DNA of 64,000 nucleotides from Pseudomonas sp. BCA17 (GTDB taxonomy: Bacteria; Pseudomonadota; Gammaproteobacteria; Pseudomonadales; Pseudomonadaceae), in assembly GCF_004519405.1 (NCBI RefSeq), contig NZ_SGWI01000002.1, positions 496,001 through 560,000 of the forward strand. The letters are read 5' to 3'. The translations under genes were made by a program, and so were the position numbers. The notes under the pieces were generated by a model. That model did not search any database. It saw only the letters and a list, made by a program, of their open reading frames with translations, and was not told the origin of the DNA. Below, piece by piece: positions 26,585 to 35,486 of this stretch. The first letter of the stretch is position 1. Each line of letters begins with the position of its first letter.

Positions 26585-26765
26585 CGCAAACCTCGATGTA
26601 TCAGTGGCCTGGTATCAGCTCAGATACAAACCTGAGCGATAATCGCCTCCTGCGCCTTCCTGCTCCATCCCCCATAACCGCTAATGTATCCAGTAATTTA
26701 CAGCGTCACCTGAACGTCACCTTAACAAGCCACTCTGTTGCCCTTCGAACGCTCAGGAGCTTGTC

Positions 26766-26975
26766 ATGCTGCACGCGCAAAACCAGGATCGACTGTATTT
26801 GATCGCCCAAAGCGAAGAGCAAGAGGCGCTGGCCGGCAGCCTGGCGTTCAACGTTCAAGACCGCCATTGGCTGGTGTACTGCGCCCTCGCCGGGCATCAG
26901 CATGCCGACCTGCCGGAGCTGGATTTGCTTACAGGTGTGAGTGTGCTGGAGCTGTATGTCGAAACGGCGGCATGA
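26766..26975 (+). CDS. Small conserved hypothetical protein
   Basis: A 69-residue protein beginning MLHAQNQDRLYLIAQSEEQ, acidic, with no signal or membrane segment. An AGGAG site lies 6 bases before the ATG, and a clear terminator follows, so it is very likely a real gene. Function unknown. Confidence 0.7.
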   Translation: MLHAQNQDRLYLIAQSEEQEALAGSLAFNVQDRHWLVYCALAGHQHADLPELDLLTGVSVLELYVETAA

Positions 26976-26993
26976 AACCGACAGGCATAAAAA

Positions 26994-27024
26994 AACCGGG
27001 CTCATGACCGAGCCCGGTTCTTTT
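26994..27024. terminator. Rho-independent terminator between the small ORF and yajG
   Basis: A perfect 10-bp stem, AACCGGGCTC (26994-27003) with GAGCCCGGTT (27010-27019), followed by TCTTTT and preceded by seven A. It can work in both directions and separates two convergent genes. Confidence 0.9.
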
Positions 27025-27035
27025 CCGATCGGCGA

Positions 27036-27620
27036 TTACTGCGAGCTGAGCAACTGGCCGATGCTTGGGTCTTTGAACAGACGGGTCAGGGCGTCGCTGA
27101 GCACGTCGCTGACCAGCTTGGTATTGGTTTCCTGGTTCGGCGACATACCGAAACGCTGGTTCAGGGACGCACCGTAACGGCCACTGTAGCGACGGGTGCC
27201 GGCACTGACATCGGACTTGAACGTCGCGCCGATAGACGCTTCAGTCACATACAAGCCTTCTTTTGGCGACTGGTACTTCAGTTCGGCCAAGGTGATGGTC
27301 AGTTGAGGCGCACCCGGCGAGTTGGCAGGCGTGAAACCCAGCAGGCGTACAGCGGCTTCCGCCTGGGCTTGCAGCTTGGGCAGCACATCCTGACCGGTCA
27401 CCGAAATAAGCGCGGTCTCAGGGTACAGGCCACCACGAGAGCCAAGGGTAGGCGACGGACGACCGTCCACTACGCGCACCGACACTGGCTGGCCGTGCCC
27501 CACGGGCGCCAACTGCGCAGTGACTTTAGGTTGCGGGCTGAGTTGTTGCGGGCTGTTGGCGCAGCCAACCAGCGTCAAACTGGTCACAGTGATCAAACCG
27601 AACAACAGGCGTTGCAACAT
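27036..27620 (-). CDS. YajG family lipoprotein
   Basis: A 194-residue lipoprotein with a signal peptide and lipobox TLVGC (Cys near residue 20). The start at 27620 (MLQRLLFGLI) is chosen because GGAG stands 8 bases before it, whereas the other ATG at 27626 has it only 2 bases away. YajG relatives are short outer-membrane lipoproteins of unknown role; in E. coli yajG lies near ampG. Features are VRVVDGRPSPTLGSRGG, SVTGQDVLPKLQAQAEAAVRLLGF and LTITLAELKYQ. It is a single gene, convergent with the small ORF. Confidence 0.85.
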   Translation of the reverse strand: MLQRLLFGLITVTSLTLVGCANSPQQLSPQPKVTAQLAPVGHGQPVSVRVVDGRPSPTLGSRGGLYPETALISVTGQDVLPKLQAQAEAAVRLLGFTPANSPGAPQLTITLAELKYQSPKEGLYVTEASIGATFKSDVSAGTRRYSGRYGASLNQRFGMSPNQETNTKLVSDVLSDALTRLFKDPSIGQLLSSQ

Positions 27621-27802
27621 ACTCATTTCTCCAGGACTAGGTGCAAACAGGGCGCCAGTATAACGGTGCAGGTGCGCCGCTCACCAGCGATCCTGAACGT
27701 CAGCTGAAGGCATGTGGAAATTACAATTTCACATAATTTCGTCACTCCAGTGTCATGGCACACTGGCAACCTTCAAGCATGTAACGTAACAGGTACAAAG
27801 CC

Positions 27803-28036
27803 ATGCGCCTTCTCAAATCATTCTTCATGTCACACGCCCATCATCGCCACTTTGCCCTGCTCGACCCCCATGGCCGTTGCGTGGCATTCAAGCAATGCAG
27901 CTTGCCGCCCGTCGGTGAAGGCTGGGTAGAAGTGGCAGAGACACACTTGGGATGGATGAACCGCCCGTTACCGGCCAGCGCCCGGCTCAACCCACTGGCC
28001 GTGCAGGCGCAACCACAGCAAGCGTTGGCCTCCTGA
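27803..28036 (+). CDS. Small hypothetical protein
   Basis: A 77-residue basic protein, MRLLKSFFMSHAHHRHFALLD..., His-rich at residues 11-16 and rich in Pro and Ala near the end. AGG lies about 9 bases before the ATG. No membrane or signal features are seen. Not recognised beyond conserved-in-Pseudomonas appearance; it could be a metal-binding small protein, but that is not supported beyond the His cluster. Confidence 0.55.
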   Translation: MRLLKSFFMSHAHHRHFALLDPHGRCVAFKQCSLPPVGEGWVEVAETHLGWMNRPLPASARLNPLAVQAQPQQALAS

Positions 28037-28141
28037 CCGAGGCGCTAATAAAAGTCATAAAACACGCCCATTTCCCCGGCGTTCTTCGCTACAATCTCCC
28101 CCCGATTATAAGGACGTCTCCTGATCGGGCCTCGCAGCATC

Positions 28142-28161
28142 GTTAATGCCCTGGCATTAAC
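28142..28161. promoter_or_regulatory. Perfect 20-base palindrome upstream of mqo
   Basis: GTTAATGCC and GGCATTAAC form a perfect 9-bp inverted repeat with a 2-base centre. It may be an operator or the stem of an RNA hairpin. Confidence 0.5.
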
Positions 28162-28337
28162 CCCCCAATCGCCCACAGAGAGCCGCCCACACAGACCAAG
28201 TGAAGCCGGCGCGCTTGCTGTTTTTTTTGCAAACCACCCGCCTTTACCGAATCTGCCAGAGCTGCCATTGCGCTCGGCCACTTGAGTTGTTTGCCCGTTT
28301 TGCCGCATGTCGGCAAGTACCTCGGGCCAAGGTGCCA

Positions 28338-28357
28338 GGCTGGGGCAGCCCTTTTTT
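28338..28357 (+). terminator. Terminator-like hairpin in the mqo upstream region
   Basis: A 5-bp stem, GGCTG with CAGCC, loop GGG, then CTTTTTT. Short stem with a good T-run; a candidate end of a short transcript or an attenuator. Confidence 0.45.
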
Positions 28358-28764
28358 GAGGTTCACGTCTTCAAAAGAGCGTGAAAAAACGGGTTTTCAC
28401 AACTTCACAAGAGTGTGGCGAGCAAATGAATAGTTTGGCGTTTGTACAAGCACCATCAGCGTCTGGAACAGCCCAACACAGGACCGAGAACTCCCCGAAA
28501 ACTGGAGCTTGAAACCTGTCCGCTACGGATTTGGTTGCACGAATCGCACGCTTTGACCATAAGTCGAATTGCCACAGGCGCCCATGAATGCGTTCATAGG
28601 CAGATTAGCCCGGCAGGAAGCGTGCGCTGAAGTTGCAAAAAAATTGCGAAGAATCGGACATGGCGATCCTGGCCATGGGTAACCTGGGGCAACACGTGAA
28701 CCGCCCCGTCACTCCTGGCAGCCATGCCGTCAATTTGGTGCTGCAGATTTTGGAGACGCGTTAA

Positions 28765-30273
28765 ATGGCGCATAACGAAGCAGTCGACGTAGTACTGGTA
28801 GGGGCCGGCATCATGAGTGCCACCCTGGCCGTACTGCTCAAAGAGCTCGACCCCGGCCTCAAGCTGGAAGTCGTTGAGCTGATGGACTCGGGTGCCGCAG
28901 AAAGTTCCAACCCGTGGAACAACGCCGGTACCGGCCACGCCGGGCTGTGTGAGCTGAACTACACACCGCAGGCGGCTGACGGCTCCATCGACATCAAGAA
29001 AGCGGTGCACATCAACACCCAGTTCGAGGTGTCGAAGCAGTTCTGGGCGTACCTGACCAAGAAAGGCACCTTTGGCTCGTCCAAGTCCTTTATCAGCCCG
29101 GTACCGCACCTGAGCTTCGTGCAGGGTGAAAAAGGTGTGTCTTTCCTCAAGAAGCGTTTTGAGACCCTCAGCCAACACCACGCGTTTTCGGACATGCACT
29201 ACACCGAAGACCGTAGCGAAATGGCCGAGTGGATGCCGCTGATGATGCCTGGTCGCCCGCTTGACGAAAAAATTGCCGCCACCCGTGTGATGAACGGCAC
29301 CGACGTCAACTTCGGCGCCCTGACCAACCAACTGCTCAGCCACCTGACCAGCTCGGCAGACGCCCAGGTCAAATACAGCAAGCGTGTCACCGGCCTCAAG
29401 CGCAACGGCGCGGGCTGGACCGTGAGCATCAAGGACGTCAACAGCGGCAATAGCCGTGAGGTGGACGCCAAGTTCGTATTCCTCGGTGCCGGCGGCGCGG
29501 CGTTGCCATTGCTGCAAGCTTCGGGTATCGAAGAAAGCAAAGGTTTCGGGGGCTTCCCGGTCAGCGGCCAGTGGCTGCGCTGCGACAACCCGGAAGTGGT
29601 CAAGCACCACCAGGCCAAGGTTTACAGCCAGGCGGCGGTGGGTTCGCCACCAATGTCCGTCCCACACTTGGACACCCGCGTGGTGGAAGGCAAGAAGTCC
29701 CTGTTGTTCGGGCCATACGCCGGCTTTACCACCAAGTTCCTCAAGCACGGCTCGTTCCTTGACCTGCCACTGTCGGTCCGCGCCGGCAACATCGGCCCGA
29801 TGCTCGCCGTCGCCCGGGACAACATGGACCTGACCAAGTACCTGGTCAGCGAAGTGATGCAGTCCATGGAGCAACGCCTGGAATCCCTGCGCCGCTTCTA
29901 CCCTGAGGCGAAGGCAGAAGACTGGCGCCTGGAAGTGGCCGGCCAACGGGTGCAGATCATCAAGAAAGATCCGAAGAAAGGCGGCGTGCTGCAATTCGGC
30001 ACCGAGCTGGTCGCGGCCAAGGATGGCTCGCTGGCGGCGCTGCTGGGTGCGTCTCCGGGCGCATCGGTAACGGTTTCGATCATGCTGGAGCTGATCGAAC
30101 GCTGCTTCCCGCAAAAAGCCAGTGGTGAGTGGGCGGCCAAGCTGCACGAAATCTTCCCGGCCCGGGAAAAAGTACTGGAGACGGATGCCGAGCTGTATCG
30201 CAAGATCAACGCGCAGAACAATATCAGCCTGGAACTGGTTGAGCCTGCGGCCGAGACCGAGAGTTACGCTTAA
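28765..30273 (+). CDS. mqo: Malate:quinone oxidoreductase
   Basis: A 502-residue FAD enzyme of the Mqo family. The N-terminal dinucleotide loop is [20 protein letters not shown] (residues 9-28), with the Mqo block [22 protein letters not shown] near 52-73. Later regions include [20 protein letters not shown] and [16 protein letters not shown]. It oxidises malate to oxaloacetate and passes electrons to the quinone pool at the inner membrane, replacing or supplementing NAD-malate dehydrogenase in the TCA cycle. GGAGA lies 9 bases before the ATG. By position (next to a PA4642-like gene) it matches P. aeruginosa PA4640, mqoB. Confidence 0.95.
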   Translation: MAHNEAVDVVLVGAGIMSATLAVLLKELDPGLKLEVVELMDSGAAESSNPWNNAGTGHAGLCELNYTPQAADGSIDIKKAVHINTQFEVSKQFWAYLTKKGTFGSSKSFISPVPHLSFVQGEKGVSFLKKRFETLSQHHAFSDMHYTEDRSEMAEWMPLMMPGRPLDEKIAATRVMNGTDVNFGALTNQLLSHLTSSADAQVKYSKRVTGLKRNGAGWTVSIKDVNSGNSREVDAKFVFLGAGGAALPLLQASGIEESKGFGGFPVSGQWLRCDNPEVVKHHQAKVYSQAAVGSPPMSVPHLDTRVVEGKKSLLFGPYAGFTTKFLKHGSFLDLPLSVRAGNIGPMLAVARDNMDLTKYLVSEVMQSMEQRLESLRRFYPEAKAEDWRLEVAGQRVQIIKKDPKKGGVLQFGTELVAAKDGSLAALLGASPGASVTVSIMLELIERCFPQKASGEWAAKLHEIFPAREKVLETDAELYRKINAQNNISLELVEPAAETESYA

Positions 30274-30286
30274 GGCGTTCAAGCCA

Positions 30287-30328
30287 TAAAAAACGCCCCG
30301 CCCTCTGCATGAGGACGGGGCGTTTTTT
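30287..30328. terminator. Bidirectional terminator between mqo and the PA4642-type gene
   Basis: AAAAAACGCCCCG pairs with CGGGGCGTTTTTT around an inner CCTC/GAGG stem. T-runs exist on both strands, serving the two convergent genes. Confidence 0.92.
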
Positions 30329-30342
30329 TATGTCTCGGATAA

Positions 30343-30630
30343 TCAACCGCGAGCTTTTTCGACCAACTCGATGTACTCGTCCGCGTTACGCTGATCCTTG
30401 ATCAGATCGACGAAGGTCTGGCCATGTTCATCCTTGCCATCGAGATCCAGGCCCGCTGCCTTGAAAAAGCCCAGGAACCGCTCGAAATCGTCGATACGCA
30501 GGCCACGGTAAGCCTTGATCAGTTTGTGCAGGGACGGTGAAGTCGCGTCAACCGGCTCGAAATCCAGGAACAACTTGATCTGATCGTCACCGATCTCATC
30601 ACCAATCACCTGTTTCTTATCTTTACGCAT
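30343..30630 (-). CDS. PA4642 family protein
   Basis: A 95-residue acidic protein, MRKDKKQVIGDEIGDDQIKL, with FEPVDATSPSLHKLIKAYRGLR and FERFLGFFKAAGLDLDGKDEHGQTF. It is named for its P. aeruginosa homolog beside mqoB and has no known function. The ATG has GGAG 6 bases before it. Single gene, convergent with mqo. Confidence 0.85.
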   Translation of the reverse strand: MRKDKKQVIGDEIGDDQIKLFLDFEPVDATSPSLHKLIKAYRGLRIDDFERFLGFFKAAGLDLDGKDEHGQTFVDLIKDQRNADEYIELVEKARG

Positions 30631-30705
30631 TACCGACTCCAGCCTGCAGACATTTACACGGAGGTCGAAGTCTACCTGCGGGACTCGGTATTGTGTAGGC
30701 GCCGC

Positions 30706-31185
30706 CTACTGCGACTTGACGGCCCCGGTATGCAGGTCCGCCCAGATATGACCGTTGGCGTAACTGAGGAACTGCACATACACCGTGTCATTGCGCAGCA
30801 GGTCGATAATCACGCGGTACTGCGTCATCGGATAAGACAACGTCAGGGTCTTGCTGGCGTCATCGAAGACCGGTTTCTTGAGGCTTTTGCTTTCGGCGTC
30901 AAAATTGAGCACCACTTGAGCGATCGTCGCGCCTTTATTCAACGATTTGCCCTTGAGGCGAATCATCAACGGCGACGTGATCGGGATTGGCTGTTGCATG
31001 GATTGGCGCTGGCTGCCCGCCACCACGGCGTACTCGGTGACTTGCAACAACTGCTGCTGGTCAGGCGCTTGGGCACGCAAGGCCAGTTCGTCCGGCGGCA
31101 GGAATTGGCTGTGCATCGGGGCGGCAGCCAGCGGCAGACTAAAGGTCAGCGCCAGAGCGGCGCAGGTGCGTATCAACAGGCTCAT
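30706..31185 (-). CDS. Exported hypothetical protein (PA4643-like)
   Basis: A 159-residue protein. The ATG at 31185 (MSLLIRTCAALALTFSLPLAAA) has GGAG 6 bases upstream and gives a signal peptide of about 21 residues. The mature part has ITSPLMIRLKGKSLNKGATIAQVVLNFD and TLSYPMTQYRVIIDLLRNDTVYVQFLSY, largely beta-strand. No known family function. It lies between the PA4642-type gene and the WbuC cupin, probably in the hpt operon. Confidence 0.75.
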   Translation of the reverse strand: MSLLIRTCAALALTFSLPLAAAPMHSQFLPPDELALRAQAPDQQQLLQVTEYAVVAGSQRQSMQQPIPITSPLMIRLKGKSLNKGATIAQVVLNFDAESKSLKKPVFDDASKTLTLSYPMTQYRVIIDLLRNDTVYVQFLSYANGHIWADLHTGAVKSQ

Positions 31186-31220
31186 GGGCCGCTCCATATG
31201 AGAGGGCCCAGCACTGTAGC

Positions 31221-31688
31221 TCAATCGAACTGGGCAAGCATCCAGCGATGATAATCAGCCGTGCCGGCATCGCCCTCGCGAGGCGCCCAACTGGCCAACT
31301 CACCCTCCCCCACGGGACGGTAAGGGCCGGCTTTGCACTCAAACATCACACTGTCAGGTTCCAGCACGACCAGGCCATGGAAAACCCCGGGCGTCAGATC
31401 GACACCCTGGCACTCTCCGCCGGCCTGCAAAACCCGCTTGCCAAGCACCTCACCAACATCGTTGAAGATCAGGATACCCAGACGCCCTTTCAGTACCAGC
31501 AACGTTTCGGCCTTGTCGGCGCTCAGATGGCGATGAGGCTGTACATACGTGTTCGGCTGCAAGCCCACCGCCATGCGATGGCAGGGTTCTTCCATGCCAT
31601 GGAAGTTGACGTTCTGTCGACCACGAGGGTTGGCTGCCGCTTTCTCGGCCAACTCGGCAAACAGCGATTGATCAAGAAAACGGGCCAT
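31221..31688 (-). CDS. WbuC family cupin-fold metalloprotein
   Basis: A 155-residue protein. The cupin metal motif is seen as PHRHLSADKAETLLVLKGRLGILIFND (near 52-76) and a second, GVFHGLVVLEPDSVMFECKAGPY (near 102-122). WbuC proteins are small cupins first found in O-antigen clusters; the role is not settled. AAGGA is 9 bases before the ATG. It follows hpt by 3 bases, in one operon. Confidence 0.85.
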   Translation of the reverse strand: MARFLDQSLFAELAEKAAANPRGRQNVNFHGMEEPCHRMAVGLQPNTYVQPHRHLSADKAETLLVLKGRLGILIFNDVGEVLGKRVLQAGGECQGVDLTPGVFHGLVVLEPDSVMFECKAGPYRPVGEGELASWAPREGDAGTADYHRWMLAQFD

Positions 31689-31691
31689 TCA

Positions 31692-32249
31692 TTACATTCC
31701 TTTAACGGCGAAGATGCCATTGGCGTTACGCCAGTAGCCCTTGTAGTCCATGCCATAGCCGAAGATGTAGCGGTCGATGCACGGCAGGCCGACATAATCG
31801 GCTTTCAGGTCCGGGCGGGCTTTGCGGTCGTGGTCTTTGTCGATCAGCACGGCGGTGTGCACTTTGCGCGCGCCGGCGTGTTTGCAGAAGTCGATGATCG
31901 CACCCAGGGTATGCCCCTCATCGAGGATGTCATCGATGATCAGCACGTCGCGGTCGATGAACGAGACTTCCGGCTTGGCTTTCCAGAACAGATCACCGCC
32001 GCTGGTTTCGTTGCGATAGCGTGTAGCGTGCAGGTAGGACGCCTCCAGCGGGAACTGCAGGTGCGTCAGCAATTTGCCGGCGAAAATCAGGCCACCGTTC
32101 ATCACGCAGAACACTACAGGGTTGGTGTCGGCCATTTCGCGGGTGATGTGCGCTCCAACCTTGGCAATCGCTGCTTCGACTTGCGCTTCGGTGTACAGGC
32201 AGTCAGCCTCGCGCATGATTTGACGGATATGCTCGAGATCAGCGGACAT
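31692..32249 (-). CDS. hpt: Hypoxanthine-guanine phosphoribosyltransferase
   Basis: A 185-residue type I phosphoribosyltransferase. The start at 32249 (MSADLEHIRQIMREAD) has GGAG 6 bases upstream. The PRPP-binding loop is DVLIIDDILDEGHTLGAI (near residues 107-124), with CVMNGGLIFAGKLLTHL earlier (near 45) and GMDYKGYWRN at the end. It converts hypoxanthine and guanine with PRPP to IMP and GMP in purine salvage. Divergent from upp, which supports a shared purine/pyrimidine-salvage region. Confidence 0.93.
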   Translation of the reverse strand: MSADLEHIRQIMREADCLYTEAQVEAAIAKVGAHITREMADTNPVVFCVMNGGLIFAGKLLTHLQFPLEASYLHATRYRNETSGGDLFWKAKPEVSFIDRDVLIIDDILDEGHTLGAIIDFCKHAGARKVHTAVLIDKDHDRKARPDLKADYVGLPCIDRYIFGYGMDYKGYWRNANGIFAVKGM

Positions 32250-32412
32250 GGCGCTCTCCAAGGGGTGCTGTGGCAAGAAAAGCGGGCGAAGGTACGCTTC
32301 TCGTGCGCTCCAATCAAGCCTTTATGGACTAACGTACTTGATGTCTATAGGACAACACCCTCGGATAGATTAATCTAGGCCGGTTTTTTTGCCCGCTGCC
32401 GGAGCCTTCCCC

Positions 32413-33051
32413 ATGCCCACTCGCGAGATCCGCCACCCGCTGATCCGACACAAACTCGGCCTTATGCGCCGTGCCGATATCAGTACCAAGAACTTCCGTG
32501 AACTTGCTCAGGAAGTCGGAGCACTGCTCACTTACGAAGCCACCAAGGATTTGCCCCTGGAAAGCTACGAGATTCCAGGTTGGGCCGGTCCCGTCCAGGT
32601 CGAGAAAATCGCCGGTAAAAAGATCACCGTGGTGCCGATCCTGCGTGCCGGTATCGGCATGCTCGAAGGCGTGCTCAGCCTGATCCCGGGTGCCAAGGTC
32701 AGCGCCGTCGGCGTGGCCCGCAATGAAGAAACCCTGCAGGCTCACACCTATCTGGAAAAGCTTGTCCCCGAAATCAACGAGCGCCTGGCAATGATCATCG
32801 ACCCGATGCTCGCCACCGGCAGCTCGATGGTCGCCACCATTGACCTGCTGAAAAAAGCCGGCTGCAAGGACATCCGCGCCATGGTGCTGGTCGCCGCCCC
32901 CGAAGGCATTGCCGCCGTCGAGAAGGCCCACCCCGACGTGCAGATCTACACCGCATCCATCGACGAGCGCCTGAACGAACACGGCTATATCATCCCTGGC
33001 CTGGGCGATGCCGGTGACAAGATCTTCGGCACCAAACAGAAGGACGCGTGA
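32413..33051 (+). CDS. upp: Uracil phosphoribosyltransferase
   Basis: A 212-residue enzyme. The ATG at 32413 ([19 protein letters not shown]) has GGAG upstream and is the standard start. The PRPP motif is [20 protein letters not shown] (near residue 128-147), and the C-terminal uracil-binding [18 protein letters not shown] is present. It makes UMP from uracil and PRPP. The uraA start follows directly, so uptake and salvage are coupled. Confidence 0.95.
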   Translation: MPTREIRHPLIRHKLGLMRRADISTKNFRELAQEVGALLTYEATKDLPLESYEIPGWAGPVQVEKIAGKKITVVPILRAGIGMLEGVLSLIPGAKVSAVGVARNEETLQAHTYLEKLVPEINERLAMIIDPMLATGSSMVATIDLLKKAGCKDIRAMVLVAAPEGIAAVEKAHPDVQIYTASIDERLNEHGYIIPGLGDAGDKIFGTKQKDA

Positions 33052-33053
33052 AC

Positions 33054-34328
33054 ATGCAGGATGAATTCAACGACCCGCTTTGGCGCCAGATCCTGTCTGG
33101 CGCACAAATGCTCTTCGTGGCATTTGGTGCGCTGGTGTTGATGCCGCTGATCACAGGTCTTGATCCAAACGTCGCACTGTTCACCGCAGGCCTGGGCACG
33201 CTGCTGTTCCAGGTGGTGACAGGGCGACAGGTGCCGGTGTTCCTGGCATCGAGCTTCGCCTTTATCACCCCGATCATTCTCGCCAAGGGCCAGTTCGGCC
33301 TCGCCGCGACCATGGGCGGCGTGATGGCGGCCGGCTTCGTTTATACGTTCCTGGGCCTGGCGGTGAAGATCAAAGGCACCGGTTTCATTGACCGGCTGCT
33401 GCCACCCGTGGTGATTGGCCCGGTCATCATCTCCATCGGCCTGGCCATGGCGCCAATTGCCGCCAATATGGCGATGGGTAAAGCCGGTGACGGCAGCGAG
33501 CTGATTCACTACCAGACCGCCATGATGATCTCGATGCCGGCGTTGCTGACCACCTTGATCGTGGCAGTGTTCGGCAAGGGTATTTTCCGCTTGGTGCCGA
33601 TCATCGCCGGTGTACTGGTGGGGTTTGCCATGTCGTTCTACTTTGGCGTGGTCGACACGGCGAAAATCGCCGCGGCCCCATGGTTTGCCCTGCCCCACTT
33701 CACTGCGCCGGAGTTCAACTGGCAGGCGATTCTGTTTATCGTCCCGGTAGCCCTGGCCCCGGCGATCGAACATATCGGCGGCGTGATTGCGGTAGGCAGC
33801 GTGACCGGTCGCGATTACCTGAAGAAGCCCGGCCTGCACCGCACCCTGCTGGGTGACGGGATTGCCACCACGGCCGCCGGCCTGTTCGGGGGCCCGCCGA
33901 ACACCACCTATGCCGAAGTGACCGGCGCGGTGATGCTGACCAAGAACTACAACCCGAAAATCATGACCTGGGCGGCAGTCTTTGCCATCAGCCTGGCGTT
34001 TATCGGTAAGTTCGGCGCATTGCTGCAGAGCATTCCGGTGCCGGTGATGGGCGGCATCCTGTGTCTGCTGTTCGGCTCGATTGCTGCGGTGGGGATGAAC
34101 ACCTTGATTCGCCACAAGATCGACCTCGGCGAAGCGCGCAACCTGGTGATTGTGTCTGTGACATTGGTGTTCGGGATTGGCGGTGTCTTGGTAGGTACCG
34201 GCACCGGCCCGGATGACTTCGGCCTCAAGGGCATCGCCCTGTGTGCGGTGGTAGCGATTGGTTTGAATTTGCTGCTACCGGGCAATGATGGCTGGAAGAA
34301 CAAGAAGCCGGATGAGCCGCTGATCTAA
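33054..34328 (+). CDS. uraA: Uracil permease (NCS2 family)
   Basis: A 424-residue membrane protein of about 12-14 helices. I prefer the ATG at 33054 (MQDEFNDPLWRQ) because AAGGA is 9 bases upstream; the GTG at 33048, overlapping the upp stop, is possible. NCS2 marks are FALPHFTAPEFNWQAILFIVPVALAPAIEHIGGVIA (conserved Glu in the PAIEHIG motif, near residue 240) and GLFGGPPNTTYAEVTGAVMLT. It takes up uracil with protons. It is followed by a REP hairpin with a T-run. Confidence 0.93.
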   Translation: MQDEFNDPLWRQILSGAQMLFVAFGALVLMPLITGLDPNVALFTAGLGTLLFQVVTGRQVPVFLASSFAFITPIILAKGQFGLAATMGGVMAAGFVYTFLGLAVKIKGTGFIDRLLPPVVIGPVIISIGLAMAPIAANMAMGKAGDGSELIHYQTAMMISMPALLTTLIVAVFGKGIFRLVPIIAGVLVGFAMSFYFGVVDTAKIAAAPWFALPHFTAPEFNWQAILFIVPVALAPAIEHIGGVIAVGSVTGRDYLKKPGLHRTLLGDGIATTAAGLFGGPPNTTYAEVTGAVMLTKNYNPKIMTWAAVFAISLAFIGKFGALLQSIPVPVMGGILCLLFGSIAAVGMNTLIRHKIDLGEARNLVIVSVTLVFGIGGVLVGTGTGPDDFGLKGIALCAVVAIGLNLLLPGNDGWKNKKPDEPLI

Positions 34329-34345
34329 CCAACATCGTTGTACGC

Positions 34346-34414
34346 ATGTGGGAGGGGCTTTTGTGGCGAGGGAGCTTGCTCCCTCGCCACAGCAAGCCCG
34401 CTCCCACATTTTTT
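34346..34414 (+). repeat. REP hairpin with T-run after uraA
   Basis: A nested element: the inner palindrome (TGTGGCGAGGGAGCTTGC and its complement) lies inside outer arms ATGTGGGAGGGGCTT/AAGCCCGCTCCCACAT at 34346-34360 and 34394-34409, followed by TTTTTT. The T-run makes it also a terminator for upp-uraA. Confidence 0.85.
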
Positions 34415-34430
34415 AGACCTTCAGTGTGGC

Positions 34431-35483
34431 TTAGAGCTCACCAAGCCCATCAATCAGCGCCTGGTTCTGCTCGGGTGTACCGATGCTGATCCGCAGGAAC
34501 TGGGCAATCCGCTCCTGCTTGAAGTGCCGCACGATCACACCCTGCTCGCGCAACTTGGCCGCCAGGCCAGCAGCGTCGTGCCCTGGGTGGCGGGCAAAGA
34601 TGAAGTTGGCTGCTGACGGCAGCACTTCAAAGCCTTTGCCTTCCAGCTGTGCGACCAGCGTATTGCGACTGTCGATTACCTGCTTGCACGTCTTCTCGAA
34701 GTACTCACGATCCTCGAACGCCGCCGCCGCGCCAACAATCGCCAGGCGATCCAGCGGGTAGGAGTTGAAGCTGTTCTTGACCCGCTCCAGCGCCTCGATC
34801 AGGTCCGGGTGGCCCACCGCCAGACCCACACGCAAGCCGGCCAGTGAGCGCGATTTGGACAGGGTCTGGGTCACCAGCAGGTTCGGGTAACGATCCACCA
34901 GGCTGATCGCGGTTTCGCCGCCGAAGTCGATATAGGCTTCATCGACCACCACGACCGAATCCGGGCTGGCCTTGAGAATCTGCTCTACCGCTTCCAATGC
35001 CATCACGCAGCCGGTAGGCGCGTTAGGGTTGGGGAAAATGATCCCGCCGTTAGGCCTGGCGTAATCAGCCACGCGAATCTGGAACTGCTCGTCCAACGGC
35101 ACCGGGTCGGATTTTATGCCGTACAGGCCGCAGTACACCGGATAAAAGCTGTAGCTGATGTCCGGAAACAACAGCGGCAGGTCGTGCTGGAACAGACCAT
35201 GGAAGATGTGCGCCAGGACTTCATCGGAACCGTTGCCGAGAAATACCTTGCCGGCGTCAATCCCGTAATACCTGGCCACGGCCTGCTTGAGCACGTCGCT
35301 GTTAGGGTCCGGGTACAGGCGCAGATTGTCGTTCAACTCGGCCTGCATGGCTGCCAGTGCCTTGGGCGACGGGCCGTAAGGGTTTTCGTTGGTGTTGAGT
35401 TTGACCAGCTTGGTCAACTTGGGCTGCTCGCCGGGCACGTAAGGCACGAGGTCCTTGACGAAAGGGCTCCAGAATTTGCTCAT
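34431..35483 (-). CDS. hisC: Histidinol-phosphate aminotransferase
   Basis: A 350-residue PLP enzyme. The PLP-lysine motif is [18 protein letters not shown] (Lys near residue 208). [16 protein letters not shown] near residue 28 and [15 protein letters not shown] near 175 are family blocks, and the C-terminal Arg is in [13 protein letters not shown]. It transfers an amino group from glutamate to imidazole-acetol phosphate in histidine biosynthesis. It follows hisD with a 3-base gap, so it is in the ibaG-murA-hisG-hisD-hisC operon. Confidence 0.93.
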   Translation of the reverse strand: MSKFWSPFVKDLVPYVPGEQPKLTKLVKLNTNENPYGPSPKALAAMQAELNDNLRLYPDPNSDVLKQAVARYYGIDAGKVFLGNGSDEVLAHIFHGLFQHDLPLLFPDISYSFYPVYCGLYGIKSDPVPLDEQFQIRVADYARPNGGIIFPNPNAPTGCVMALEAVEQILKASPDSVVVVDEAYIDFGGETAISLVDRYPNLLVTQTLSKSRSLAGLRVGLAVGHPDLIEALERVKNSFNSYPLDRLAIVGAAAAFEDREYFEKTCKQVIDSRNTLVAQLEGKGFEVLPSAANFIFARHPGHDAAGLAAKLREQGVIVRHFKQERIAQFLRISIGTPEQNQALIDGLGEL

Positions 35484-35486
35484 GCC

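Larger units (their letters stand above)
28037..28764. other. 728-base intergenic region before mqo
   Basis: Long for this compact genome. It contains a candidate -10 box TACAAT (28090-28095), the perfect palindrome at 28142-28161, a T8 run at 28221-28228, a small terminator-like hairpin at 28338-28357, and a GTGAAAA/TTTTCAC hairpin at 28381-28400. Open frames in it lack ribosome-binding sites. A small RNA or a long regulated leader of mqo is possible; neither is shown. Confidence 0.5.

Noticed and set aside
28200..28433. A 77-codon open frame in the mqo upstream region
   Set aside because: It crosses the T8 tract and the terminator-like hairpin and has no ribosome-binding site.
28594..30282. 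A 562-codon open frame on the minus strand
   Set aside because: It mirrors mqo, which has clear FAD and family motifs.
33048..33053. GTG at 33048 as the uraA start
   Set aside because: The ATG at 33054 has an AAGGA site at a good distance (9 bases); the GTG has it at 3 bases.
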